Notes under the pieces: model-generated
What the model was told of the DNA's origin: nothing
What the model saw: only the letters and a program-made list of their open reading frames with translations
Databases searched by the model: none
Assembly (NCBI GenBank): GCA_049694275.1
Contig: JBAVQS010000385.1
Coordinates: 1 to 38,033, forward strand
Reading direction: 5' to 3'
Source: JBAVQS01 sp049694275
GTDB lineage: Bacteria; Chloroflexota; Anaerolineae; UBA4142; SHND01
DNA: 38,033 nucleotides
Translations under genes and position numbers: made by a program
Shown here: positions 15,781-23,101 of the stretch, piece by piece
Position numbering within the stretch: position 1 is the first letter of the stretch
Layout of the letters: the number at the start of each line of letters is the position of its first letter

Positions 15781-17064
15781 TTAAAGGTCGAGCGCCTGTG
15801 CAAACGGGCCGTCCCCCCGGAAGGGACCGACGACCGACAGGTTCAGCCAGTTTTTTCGAAACAGGTCGCGGGAGACGCGCTGGACATCCTCGGTCGTGAC
15901 CGCATCAATGGCGGCGGAAACCTGGTCAACCGTCAGGATTTCGTGTCCCATGATCTCTTGTCGCCCGTACCAGCCGGCGATGGAATGGGTATCTTCCATC
16001 GAGAGCAAAAAGTGCCCTTTGATGAGCTCTTTGGCCTTGCTCAGCTCGTCGGCCGCCACAGGTTCTTCCCGCAGGCGGGCCCATTCGCCCAGCATGGCCT
16101 TGAGCGCAATCGCCGCCTTTTTCGGCTCGACCGCGGCGTAGCTGCCAAAGTGGCCGCAGTCGTCATGCGCGCCGCCAAAAGACGAAACGCTGTAGGCCAG
16201 CCCTTGCTTTTCGCGAATCTCTTGAAAGAGGCGCGAGCTCATCCCATCCCCCAGAATCCCGTGCAGGACGTTGATGACGAACCGGTCGGGATGCAGGCGC
16301 GGATAGCTCCAGGTGCTCACCGCGACGTGCGCCTGTTCGGTCTTTTTGTAGCGCAGGTTCCAGCGCGGGGTGCGCTGGCTCACCTTGAACCCGCGATACC
16401 CCGGCGACTTGCCGGCCGGCAGGTCCTTGAAGGCGTCCGCGATCCGGGGCAGCACGACATCCGTCTGCATCAGCCCGGCGGCGCTAATGACGACATTGCC
16501 TGCATAGTAATGCTGCCCCATATAGTCGCACATCTGCCGGCGGGTCAGCCCGGCCACGCTCTCGGGCGTGCCCGCGATATCCCGGCCGAGGGGATGGGCG
16601 GGCCACATGAGCGCGTCGAGGTCGAAAAAGACCAGCTCGTCGGGCGTGTCAAAGGTCTGCATGATCTCTTCGATGATCACGCGCCGTTCCTTTTCAATCT
16701 CTGCCGGCGCGAGCAGCGAATAGCGCAGCATGTCGCTCAGCACATCCAGCGCCACGTCAAAATGCTGAAAAGTCACTTTGACCCAGTAATTGGTGTACTC
16801 GTGCCCGGTCGAGGCGTTAAACGCGCCGCCGATTCCCTCAATCGCCGTCGCAATGTCCTGCGCCGCCGGCCGCTTTTCGGTCCCCTTAAAGAGCATGTGC
16901 TCGATAAAATGCGAAATCCCGGCGATCCGGTTCGGCTCATAGCGCGAGCCGGTGCGAACATAGACGGAGACCGTCGCCGACCGGGTATGCGGCAGCTCGT
17001 TGACAAAGACACGAATTCCATTATCTAGAACAAAACGTTGATACATAGGGGAGAAATCGATCAT
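15781..17064 (-). CDS. M16-family zinc peptidase (processing-peptidase-like)
   Basis: 427 residues. The inverted zinc motif HFIEH is at 52-56 and the third ligand Glu132 (VIIEEI) is exactly 76 residues after the second His, as in active M16 enzymes; GGAFNASTGHEYTNYW follows in the expected place. Members degrade small peptides or remove presequences in a closed chamber made of two halves; one gene encodes one half here, so a homodimer is expected. No signal peptide is seen, so it is probably cytoplasmic. ATG 17064 overlaps the TGA of the upstream MBL-fold gene by four bases, which supports this start over the Met six codons later. Confidence 0.93.
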   Translation of the reverse strand: MIDFSPMYQRFVLDNGIRVFVNELPHTRSATVSVYVRTGSRYEPNRIAGISHFIEHMLFKGTEKRPAAQDIATAIEGIGGAFNASTGHEYTNYWVKVTFQHFDVALDVLSDMLRYSLLAPAEIEKERRVIIEEIMQTFDTPDELVFFDLDALMWPAHPLGRDIAGTPESVAGLTRRQMCDYMGQHYYAGNVVISAAGLMQTDVVLPRIADAFKDLPAGKSPGYRGFKVSQRTPRWNLRYKKTEQAHVAVSTWSYPRLHPDRFVINVLHGILGDGMSSRLFQEIREKQGLAYSVSSFGGAHDDCGHFGSYAAVEPKKAAIALKAMLGEWARLREEPVAADELSKAKELIKGHFLLSMEDTHSIAGWYGRQEIMGHEILTVDQVSAAIDAVTTEDVQRVSRDLFRKNWLNLSVVGPFRGDGPFAQALDL

Positions 17065-17705
17065 TCTTTTTGCTTCATGTCCAGAATCACAACTTGCGTT
17101 TCTTTGGGCAGGCCGTCCCGGGTCACCTTGAACGTTTCGACCGAGTCGGCCTTTTTCAAGCCCATCTCTTTGATGAACTTGTCCACGCCGTCGAGCTTGA
17201 ACGCCAGCTCGGGCACGCGATAGTGCATGGGAATGACCACCATCGGCTCAAAAAGCGAAATGACTTCGGCCGCCTCGGACGCGTTAATCGTCGAGACGCC
17301 GCCGACCGGCACGAGCAGGATATCGACGTTGCCGAACTCTTCGGCCTGCGCCTGCGTGGGCACGTGCCCCAGGTCGCCCAGATGGCACACGTTGAGACCG
17401 TCCATGGTAATGACGTAGGACGTGTTCTTGCCGCGTTCCTTGCCGTTCTTTTTATCATGAAAGGTCCGCACGCCGGTAATGAACGCGCCGCCAATCTCAT
17501 ACTCGCCCGGGCCGCTGACGACCTTGGGTCCACCCCGGACGCCGTCGATATTGTCATGTCCCTGATGGTTGTGGCTGATGGTCACAATGTCCGCGCGGGG
17601 CCGCGGCAGGCTCAACCCGATGCTCTTTTCATACGGGTCATTCACCACCGTAATCTCGCGTGTTCGCAGTCTAAAACAAGAATGCCCGAACCAATCAATC
17701 TCCAT
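17061..17705 (-). CDS. MBL-fold metal-dependent hydrolase
   Basis: 214 residues. MEIDWFGHSCFRLRTREITV is the typical start of the UPF0173/YtkL-like branch. Metal site: H45-N-H47-Q-G-H50-D51, then VVSGPGEYEIGG, HLGDLGHVPT and PMHY near residue 165, giving all the His/Asp ligands for two metals. Substrate is unknown; the branch lacks assigned reactions beyond general hydrolase activity. AAGGAGGC lies just before the ATG. The gene is first of a two-gene unit with the M16 peptidase, and its 5' untranslated region holds the hairpin repeat at 17743-17793. Confidence 0.9.
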   Translation of the reverse strand: MEIDWFGHSCFRLRTREITVVNDPYEKSIGLSLPRPRADIVTISHNHQGHDNIDGVRGGPKVVSGPGEYEIGGAFITGVRTFHDKKNGKERGKNTSYVITMDGLNVCHLGDLGHVPTQAQAEEFGNVDILLVPVGGVSTINASEAAEVISLFEPMVVIPMHYRVPELAFKLDGVDKFIKEMGLKKADSVETFKVTRDGLPKETQVVILDMKQKE

Positions 17706-17742
17706 TCTGCCTCCTTGCTAATCCACCCGGCGCTGTAACAGG

Positions 17743-17793
17743 CAGGGCAAGCGGTTCGCCTGCCGCCGATCTGGCAAACGAACCGCTTGCCCT
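17743..17793. repeat. Inverted repeat in the leader of the MBL-fold gene
   Basis: Arms GGGCAAGCGGTTCG (17745-17758) and CGAACCGCTTGCCC (17779-17792) are exact complements separated by 20 bases that can extend the stem through TGCC/GGCA. It lies between the predicted transcription start near 17819 and the ATG at 17705, so it would fold in the mRNA leader. Confidence 0.8.
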
Positions 17794-17825
17794 ACCCCAT
17801 TCGTCTCACGCTGTTGGCAAGGACG

Positions 17826-17854
17826 ATTATATGCGATTCAAACTCGAAAAGCAA
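17826..17854 (-). promoter_or_regulatory. Promoter of the MBL-fold/M16 unit
   Basis: Minus strand: TTGCTT (17854-17849), 17-base spacer, TATAAT (17831-17826). It gives a leader of about 114 bases. The -35 box overlaps the T-run of the terminator of the preceding gene. Confidence 0.55.
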
Positions 17855-17884
17855 AAAGAAAATTGCCATCCGGCTGGATGGCAA
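17852..17884 (-). terminator. Intrinsic terminator of the small winged-helix-like gene
   Basis: Minus strand: TTGCCATCC, four-base loop, GGATGGCAA (17884-17863), then TTTTCTTTTTGC. It begins directly after the TAG stop at 17885. Confidence 0.8.
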
Positions 17885-18232
17885 CTATTTTCCCTTTCCG
17901 GCGTATGCGGCCAGGCGTCTGACCGCCTGTCGCACCGGGCCGTTGCGCGCCAGTTGATACGTCACACGCCCCGGCGTATAGCGCCGGGCCAGAACCCGAA
18001 GATAGGTAAGGTCCTCCAGCTCTTTGGTCGTCGCCTTGAGCGCCCGCTTCGTCTGCTGCGCCAGCTCGGCGGCGGTGATCCGGCTGTCGGGGTGTCCGCC
18101 AAAAAACAGCAGGAGATCCCAGCGCACCAGGTTGGTGGCGTAACGCTCGATAAACGTAAAGAGCTCGACGTCAATCTCAGAGATAGGCGCCGCCGAACCG
18201 GTCGGAGAGGATTGAGTGAATGCGGTCATCAT
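17885..18232 (-). CDS. Small winged-helix-like protein of unknown function
   Basis: 115 residues. FIERYATNLVRWDLLLFFGG at about 28-47 leads into ITAAELAQQTKRALKATTKE, which looks like a helix-turn-helix, then LEDLTYLRVLARRYTPGRVT YQLA resembling the wing of a winged-helix domain. A role as a small transcription factor is inferred from this alone; no family is recognised. It has its own promoter (18281-18253) and terminator (17884-17852), so it is a single-gene unit. The first two codons are both ATG, so the start could be 18232 or 18229. Confidence 0.72.
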   Translation of the reverse strand: MMTAFTQSSPTGSAAPISEIDVELFTFIERYATNLVRWDLLLFFGGHPDSRITAAELAQQTKRALKATTKELEDLTYLRVLARRYTPGRVTYQLARNGPVRQAVRRLAAYAGKGK

Positions 18233-18252
18233 AATCTAGATCCGATAATCCC

Positions 18253-18281
18253 ACTTTAGCACCTGGGTGGGGTAGGGTCAA
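18253..18281 (-). promoter_or_regulatory. Promoter of the small winged-helix-like gene
   Basis: Minus strand: TTGACC (18281-18276), 17-base spacer, TAAAGT (18258-18253). It predicts a leader of only about 14 bases. Confidence 0.5.
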
Positions 18282-18342
18282 TAGTACCAAGTGACCGCGC
18301 CGCCGCGCGCCCAATTTCCAGAATCCGCGACAGTGCAACAGA

Positions 18343-18380
18343 CAAAAAGCGAGAGGCCGGAGCTCGCTCAAGCCTCTCGC
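18343..18380 (-). terminator. Intrinsic terminator of the Thr/Pro-rich envelope protein gene
   Basis: Minus strand: GCGAGAGGC, 14-base loop, GCCTCTCGC (18380-18349), then TTTTTGTCTG. It lies 12 bases after the stop at 18393. Confidence 0.8.
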
Positions 18381-18392
18381 AGGATCTGCTTT

Positions 18393-19196
18393 CTACTGTC
18401 TGACGAAATCCATCGTCTGTATCCAGCAGGCGCTCGTATCCGAACTGGGACGATTGTTTGTCTGGAACTTGCCGGCGGCCGGCGGCGACGCCGGCTTGCC
18501 ATCCGACCCAACGACCCAGACATACCACGTGCCCGGTCTGGCGCCGCTCGCTTTGAGCACCAGCCGGTAGGTCCCGACGCTGTTGGTGATCGCGTCGGCA
18601 ATCACTCCCGCGCCGCCCGGCGAAGATGAAACCCGGATGCGGATGCCGCTCAGGGTGCCGGTACCGGCGCTGTTGGCCCAGACGGTTCCCAGCACGCCCG
18701 TTTGCGATCCGAAATCACAGCCCTGATTTTTTGCCGTAAACGAATTGGACTGAGACGTCGCGGTCGGCTGGGGCGTCGCGGTGACCGGAAACGGCGTCGC
18801 AGTCACGATCCAGGGCGTGTAAGTAGCCGCCGGCCGCTGGGTTGGCGCCGGTCCCGGTTGCTGCTGCGTGGCGGGCGGCAGCGTCGGCAGTGGCGTAAAC
18901 GTCGGAAGGGTCGTGTTGGTGGGAATCGGGGTATTGGTTGGCGTATTGGTTGGCGTGTCGGTCGGGACCTCGGTCGGCGTTTCGGTCGGCGTGCGCGTCA
19001 GCGTCGGCGTCCACGTGGGCGGCAGGGAGAACCCGGCCGCCGTCGGCGACGACGCGATGGGACGCAGCGACGAGATCAGATTCGCGTTGGGGTTGATAAA
19101 GATCAGACTATAGCAGAGACAGATGACGACGGTCAGGCCGATGACGCCAAACGTGGCATATTGAAAAAATTGCTCGCGATCCGGTTCAATAGACAA
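18393..19196 (-). CDS. Membrane-anchored extracellular protein with Thr/Pro-rich stalk
   Basis: 267 residues. A short charged start is followed by one hydrophobic segment (about 13-35, YATFGVIGLTVVICLCYSLI), then a stalk rich in Thr and Pro with PTxTPT-type repeats (about 57-115), then a second low-complexity region and a C-terminal domain (about 155-267) that looks beta-sandwich-like: LSGIRIRVSSSPG and TNSVGTYRLVLKASG resemble SdrD-B or carboxypeptidase-regulatory folds. Two cysteines (CDFGS and SACW) could bond. The topology predicts a small extracellular domain held away from the membrane. No function is recognised. It follows the next gene upstream by 82 bases and ends at an intrinsic terminator. 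Confidence 0.75.
   Translation of the reverse strand: MSIEPDREQFFQYATFGVIGLTVVICLCYSLIFINPNANLISSLRPIASSPTAAGFSLPPTWTPTLTRTPTETPTEVPTDTPTNTPTNTPIPTNTTLPTFTPLPTLPPATQQQPGPAPTQRPAATYTPWIVTATPFPVTATPQPTATSQSNSFTAKNQGCDFGSQTGVLGTVWANSAGTGTLSGIRIRVSSSPGGAGVIADAITNSVGTYRLVLKASGARPGTWYVWVVGSDGKPASPPAAGKFQTNNRPSSDTSACWIQTMDFVRQ
18931..19010. repeat. Short imperfect tandem repeats coding the Thr/Pro stalk
   Basis: Units of about 12 bases of the type GGCGTATTGGTT or GGCGTTTCGGTC repeat about six times and encode TPTxxPT steps on the minus strand. Near-identical copies at 18931-18955 suggest recent length change. Confidence 0.6.
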
Positions 19197-19225
19197 GTGT
19201 GCCCCCCATCAGAATGGCTGTTTGC

Positions 19226-19254
19226 AGTATAACCATACCCGGTCATCCGAGTAA
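19226..19254 (-). promoter_or_regulatory. Possible promoter of the Thr/Pro-rich protein gene
   Basis: Minus strand: TTACTC (19254-19249), 17-base spacer, TATACT (19231-19226). The -35 match is weak. Confidence 0.33.
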
Positions 19255-19278
19255 ATAGTCAGATGGTCATAGCGTCGT

Positions 19279-20622
19279 TTATTTCGGCAGGGCCTTTTCC
19301 CCCTGCCCGTACAAATCGTCGGGGACGAGGATAAAGACGAGATCTTTGTTGCTCGTAAACATGTCGAGGCGCAAGGCGTTGACCTGGTCATCGCGCAGCT
19401 TGCCGGCAACCTCGTCGAGGCGCGAACGCAGGTCATTCTCGTCGGATTGATAGAGACCCCAACGCCCTGCGACCAACTCGGCACGCAGGACCTCTTCAAG
19501 CTGCCGGTCGGCCACATCTGATTTTGCGGCGGCCGTCGCTTGCTGCTCGTTCAGCTTGTACAATTGATCCTGCGCATCGCTCAAGGCCTGGGCAATGTCC
19601 TTGGCGCCGGTTTCCCACTCCGAAACAAGGGAAACGCCAAAGCCCCGTTGGGCTACGCGCAGTTTGAGCGCCAGCCAGGTGATGCGGCCGCGCAGAGCCA
19701 TCGCCTGGTCGGCGGGCTTGGTCGCCGCCTTGTCCAGCGCATCATAATAATCACTCCTGGCCCCATCCTCTTCATACAGCCGATCGCCAAGCGCCTGCAC
19801 CTGTTTGCCGGGCAGGTCCTTATCCGTCTTGGGCGGGTGCAGCGCGACCTGATCGATCAACTCTTTGGCGGCCGTTACACGCGCCTGCATTTTGGCATTG
19901 AGGGCATCGGTCAGCTTGAGCTCCGCCCCGGTCAGGCGATAGGGCGCCTGCACCGTCCCGCTGATATCCCCCCCGGCCGCGGGGTCGGACTGCTGGCTCG
20001 CACGCTGAGCGGAAGCGGCCAGTTGACCGAGCCCCAATTGGGAATACGTCTGCACAATCTCGGCATAGAGCCGGGATCGGGCATCGCCGGGGATGGCGGG
20101 GCTGTACTGGGTGATGAGAAAAGCCTGGTCGACGGAGCGGCGCGCCGCGGTCGATAGATTGAGCCCGGCCAGTCCTTGCGCAGCCTGAATGAGGGTTTGG
20201 GCGCGAACGAGATCGGAAGGTAGAGGGCTGATGAGCGCCAGGATCGCCGCATATTGATAAGCCCAGGCCGCCCGGGCTGGCTGTTTGCCCGCCGCATACC
20301 GCGAGCCGAGCAGGAGCATGACGCCGGCTCGGTCTGCGTCGTTGAGATCAGGGCTGAACGCGGCGGTTGCAAACGCCGATTCCCAATCTCCCTGTTGGAG
20401 CGCATCGTCAATCGCAACGCCGTCCGAAATCCCGGCGAGCGGTTCCAGTCCGGTTGCCAGCACGATCTTTTTGCTATCGACCTGCGCGCTCGGGGATTTC
20501 CATTGGCTCAGATCGACGGAATCGTTTTGCTTGAGAAAAAAATTGGCGCCCAGGGCCGCGACGCCCACACAAACCAGCAGCAGCGCCGCGCCGAGTAGAA
20601 CAAGGGGAAGTGCTCTTTTCAC
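19279..20622 (-). CDS. Membrane-anchored helical protein of unknown function
   Basis: 447 residues. MKRALPLVLLGAALLLVCVG begins a signal-anchor segment to about residue 30; no cysteine sits at a lipobox position followed by a small-residue tail, so it is probably anchored by this helix. The rest is soluble and helical, with repeated AWAYQYAAILALI- and ARSRLYAEIVQTYSQLGLGQ-like stretches that suggest TPR-like helical pairs (about 90-215) and a long coiled region near 330-375. No family is recognised. It starts 11 bases after the stop of the PpiC-like lipoprotein and is likely co-transcribed, which hints at a role in protein handling at the outer membrane face. Confidence 0.72.
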   Translation of the reverse strand: MKRALPLVLLGAALLLVCVGVAALGANFFLKQNDSVDLSQWKSPSAQVDSKKIVLATGLEPLAGISDGVAIDDALQQGDWESAFATAAFSPDLNDADRAGVMLLLGSRYAAGKQPARAAWAYQYAAILALISPLPSDLVRAQTLIQAAQGLAGLNLSTAARRSVDQAFLITQYSPAIPGDARSRLYAEIVQTYSQLGLGQLAASAQRASQQSDPAAGGDISGTVQAPYRLTGAELKLTDALNAKMQARVTAAKELIDQVALHPPKTDKDLPGKQVQALGDRLYEEDGARSDYYDALDKAATKPADQAMALRGRITWLALKLRVAQRGFGVSLVSEWETGAKDIAQALSDAQDQLYKLNEQQATAAAKSDVADRQLEEVLRAELVAGRWGLYQSDENDLRSRLDEVAGKLRDDQVNALRLDMFTSNKDLVFILVPDDLYGQGEKALPK

Positions 20623-20633
20623 TAAAGCTCCAT

Positions 20634-21647
20634 TTATGGATTGATCAATTTTTCAATTTTGGCCTGGTTTCGCTGCGCGTCCAGCCAGGCGAGGAACGCC
20701 TGTTGCTTTTGATTTTGCAGCATTTCAGGGGAAAGATCGCGCGCCGACTCGTGGCCGAGGACCTGGATGATGTGAAACCCGAGCGCGCTGCTCACGATGC
20801 CGCTCGTCTGGCCGGGTTGAAGCTGAAAGGCCACCGCTTCAAACTCGGGCGGCATCATCCCTTTCGGCAGCCAGCCCAGGTCGCCGCCGCTGTCCCGCGT
20901 CGCTTCGTCCTTGGAGAATTGCTTGGCCAGGTCTGCAAAACTCTTGCCGGCTTTGAGCTGGGCGAGCACCTTATCGGCATCGGCCTGCGAGGCGAGCAAG
21001 ATATGCGCGGCGTGAACCTGCTCGACCTGGGTGGGAATCGCCGCCGTCACGCGCGCGAGCATGACTTCGCCAAAAGCGGACGAGCGAATCTCGACGCACA
21101 AATTGTCGAGCGTGATCTGGGTGGATTTCAAATAGTCGTCAAACTTGGCGCGCCCCCCCGCTTCGTCGATCATCTGCTGGATGCGATTGTCCACATCCTG
21201 CGTGGTGACGGTCACATTCTCGCGTTGGGCCGCTTGCTCGACCAGTACGTTATCGATTAATTGTCCGATGACCTGTTCCTGCAAGCCCTTGATTGCATCC
21301 TGGCCGTTTTTGGACGTGGGGTCGAGGCCCTGCGCGAGGAGCGCCGCCTTTTCCTGATCGGCTTCACGCTGGTACAGGGAAAGCGGAATGCCCTGACCAT
21401 TCACTTTGGCGGCAAGCGGTTCGTCCGGCGACACGGCAACCGCCCCACCATTTTTGCAATAATTGGTTTGCGCCGGCCGGGTCGGAACGGGGGTATCCGA
21501 ATCGGCGACCGGCGTATCGCTGTTTGTGATATCGGTGGGGGGGGGCTGTGCGTTAGAATCGTCGGCGGGAAAGATGCTTGAACAAGCGGCGAGCATCGCC
21601 AAGCCCAAGAACAGCAAAGCGACCCACGCCGCACTTTTAATTCTCAT
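20634..21647 (-). CDS. PpiC/PrsA-type peptidyl-prolyl isomerase lipoprotein
   Basis: 337 residues from ATG 21647, preceded by AAAAGGAAGCGG; an open frame continues upstream but crosses the promoter. The signal peptide MRIKSAAWVALLFLGLAMLA ends in a lipobox LAAC with Cys22, so the mature protein is lipid-anchored. Residues 75-205 are a SurA-N-like helical chaperone region, and 211-300 the parvulin PpiC domain (VHAAHILLA, GKSFADLAKQFSKD, GGDLGWLPKGMM, GFHIIQVLGHE). Such foldases help secreted proteins fold after translocation. The gene is divergent from a small lipoprotein gene, with separate -10 boxes for both. Confidence 0.9.
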   Translation of the reverse strand: MRIKSAAWVALLFLGLAMLAACSSIFPADDSNAQPPPTDITNSDTPVADSDTPVPTRPAQTNYCKNGGAVAVSPDEPLAAKVNGQGIPLSLYQREADQEKAALLAQGLDPTSKNGQDAIKGLQEQVIGQLIDNVLVEQAAQRENVTVTTQDVDNRIQQMIDEAGGRAKFDDYLKSTQITLDNLCVEIRSSAFGEVMLARVTAAIPTQVEQVHAAHILLASQADADKVLAQLKAGKSFADLAKQFSKDEATRDSGGDLGWLPKGMMPPEFEAVAFQLQPGQTSGIVSSALGFHIIQVLGHESARDLSPEMLQNQKQQAFLAWLDAQRNQAKIEKLINP

Positions 21648-21677
21648 ACCGCTTCCTTTTGGGTGAGGTGCTGTTTG

Positions 21678-21705
21678 ATTATAGCGCATCGTGAGCCAAA
21701 TGCAA
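21678..21705 (-). promoter_or_regulatory. Promoter of the PpiC-type lipoprotein operon
   Basis: Minus strand: TTGCAT (21705-21700), 16-base spacer, TATAAT (21683-21678), giving a leader of about 24 bases with a ribosome binding site. Confidence 0.6.
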
Positions 21706-21734
21706 AAGGCCTTGCGCACCGCGCCTTCGCTTGG

Positions 21735-21763
21735 TTGCCCTCCATTTCGCACTCTGATATAAT
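21735..21763 (+). promoter_or_regulatory. Promoter of the small lipoprotein gene
   Basis: TTGCCC (21735-21740), 17-base spacer, TATAAT (21758-21763). The ribosome binding site AGGAA at 21783-21787 precedes ATG 21796. Confidence 0.6.
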
Positions 21764-21795
21764 GACTCTAGCCTGTGTTTTTAGGAACGTGAAAA

Positions 21796-22230
21796 ATGAA
21801 CAAGCTCTTTCTTGTATGCCTGGTTGGATTGTTGCTGGCAACCGGTTGCGCAACCACCATCGAGCCCACCTCCATCCCCGTCAACGGAAACCCGAACCCC
21901 ACTGCGCCGGGGGTCGCGCCGTTGGCCGCCGCCAGCCCCACCGTGCCACTGCGCCCCGAAGGGAACTGCCAATCGCGAATCAGTGGGCGGGTCCTCGATT
22001 CGACCGGCGCCATTATCAAGGGTGCGGCGATCGACCTGCGGGGAAATGGAATCAAAGGGACTCCGCCCAAAGCGGTGAGCGACGACAATGGGCTGTACGG
22101 GTTCGCCGGACTATGCGCCGGTGCGTATACCTTTACCGTCACAGCGCCCGGCAAACGCGCCGTGGCCCTGACGGTCAGCGCAGACGTGGATGGCGCCAAT
22201 GTCGCCCGGGCCGATCTGACGGTCAAGTAA
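21796..22230 (+). CDS. Small lipoprotein with carboxypeptidase-regulatory-like domain
   Basis: 144 residues. MNKLFLVCLVGLLLATGCAT is a lipoprotein signal with lipobox LATGC (Cys18). After a Pro/Thr-rich linker to about residue 55, the domain CQSRISGRVLDSTGAIIKGA with SDDNGLYGFAGLCAGAYTFT matches the seven-strand carboxypeptidase-regulatory-like (transthyretin-like) fold. Such domains bind or space other domains at the cell surface; no enzyme part is attached. It is an isolated gene that ends 10 bases from the convergent permease gene. The function is unknown. Confidence 0.85.
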   Translation: MNKLFLVCLVGLLLATGCATTIEPTSIPVNGNPNPTAPGVAPLAAASPTVPLRPEGNCQSRISGRVLDSTGAIIKGAAIDLRGNGIKGTPPKAVSDDNGLYGFAGLCAGAYTFTVTAPGKRAVALTVSADVDGANVARADLTVK

Positions 22231-22240
22231 CCGCCCGGGC

Positions 22241-23056
22241 CTAGAGCTCTTCGCCAAATCGCCGGCTCAGCCGGGCGAAAACGAAATACCCAATCAGCAG
22301 AATCACAAACGAGGTCACGACCGTCCGCAGGAGAAATTCAAAATCCGGCTGCGAGGGCTGTCCGCCATCCGTTGTGCCATAGAGCACATTCCGATAAGAC
22401 TCGATAATGCTCGCCATGGGATTCACGTAATAGGCGACGCGCCCCAGGTCAATTCCATTCCAGACCCCGGTCAAATCCTTGACCGGATAAAAGACGGGCG
22501 TGAGGAAAAACCAGGCGGTCATGACCACACCGGTAATGACGCCGGTGTCGCGGTACAGCACGTTGACCGCCGAGAGGAACAGGGTAATCCCCATAATCAG
22601 CGCCACGTGGGCGATAAAGATAATCGGAAAGTAGAATAGGACGGTGGGCTGAATCTCGACCTGGTAATAGAACACGAGCGCAATGATCAGCGGCAGGGCG
22701 AAAAGAAAATTGGCGGCGTTCGCCAGCACCGAGGAAATCGGCAGGGTCTCGCGCGGAAAATAGACCTTTTTGACCAGGTTCGAGTTGTGAACAATCGTCC
22801 CGGTCCCTTCGAGGATGGCGCCCTGCGTAAAACTCCAGACCAACCAGGCAATCAGAATAAACAGGGGAAAGCGGCTAATGGTCGTCTGGCGCAGAATGGA
22901 AAAGACGACCGTAAACACGAGCGTCATCATGACCGGATTGCCCCACGCCCATAAAAAGCCGAGGAGGGAATTGCGATAGCGCACTTTGAGGTCACGAATG
23001 ACGAGGTTGCGAACGAGTTCTCGATAGCGGAATATTTCTTTCAAATGCCCGAGCAT
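22241..23056 (-). CDS. Polysaccharide-export ABC transporter permease (Wzm/TagG family)
   Basis: 271 residues with six hydrophobic segments. MLGHLKEIFRYRELVRNLVI then RDLKVRYRNSLLGFLWAWGN is the family's amphipathic start; the later KKVYFPRETLPISSVLANAA and the conserved PVFYPVKDL are also typical of ABC-2 O-antigen or teichoic-acid exporters. The permease moves an undecaprenyl-linked glycan across the membrane and needs a Wzt/TagH-type ATPase. No ATPase gene is adjacent on either side, so the partner is elsewhere, perhaps shared. The start codon follows a TATAAT box by eight bases with no ribosome binding site. Confidence 0.92.
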   Translation of the reverse strand: MLGHLKEIFRYRELVRNLVIRDLKVRYRNSLLGFLWAWGNPVMMTLVFTVVFSILRQTTISRFPLFILIAWLVWSFTQGAILEGTGTIVHNSNLVKKVYFPRETLPISSVLANAANFLFALPLIIALVFYYQVEIQPTVLFYFPIIFIAHVALIMGITLFLSAVNVLYRDTGVITGVVMTAWFFLTPVFYPVKDLTGVWNGIDLGRVAYYVNPMASIIESYRNVLYGTTDGGQPSQPDFEFLLRTVVTSFVILLIGYFVFARLSRRFGEEL

Positions 23057-23064
23057 CGCCGCCG

Positions 23065-23070
23065 ATTATA
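23065..23070 (-). promoter_or_regulatory. -10 box of the permease gene, apparently leaderless
   Basis: TATAAT on the minus strand, eight bases before the ATG at 23056. The -35 region at 17-base spacing reads TAGGCG, which is weak. Confidence 0.4.
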
Positions 23071-23101
23071 GCACCCTCCCCGGTACGCGCCTAATCGCTG
23101 G

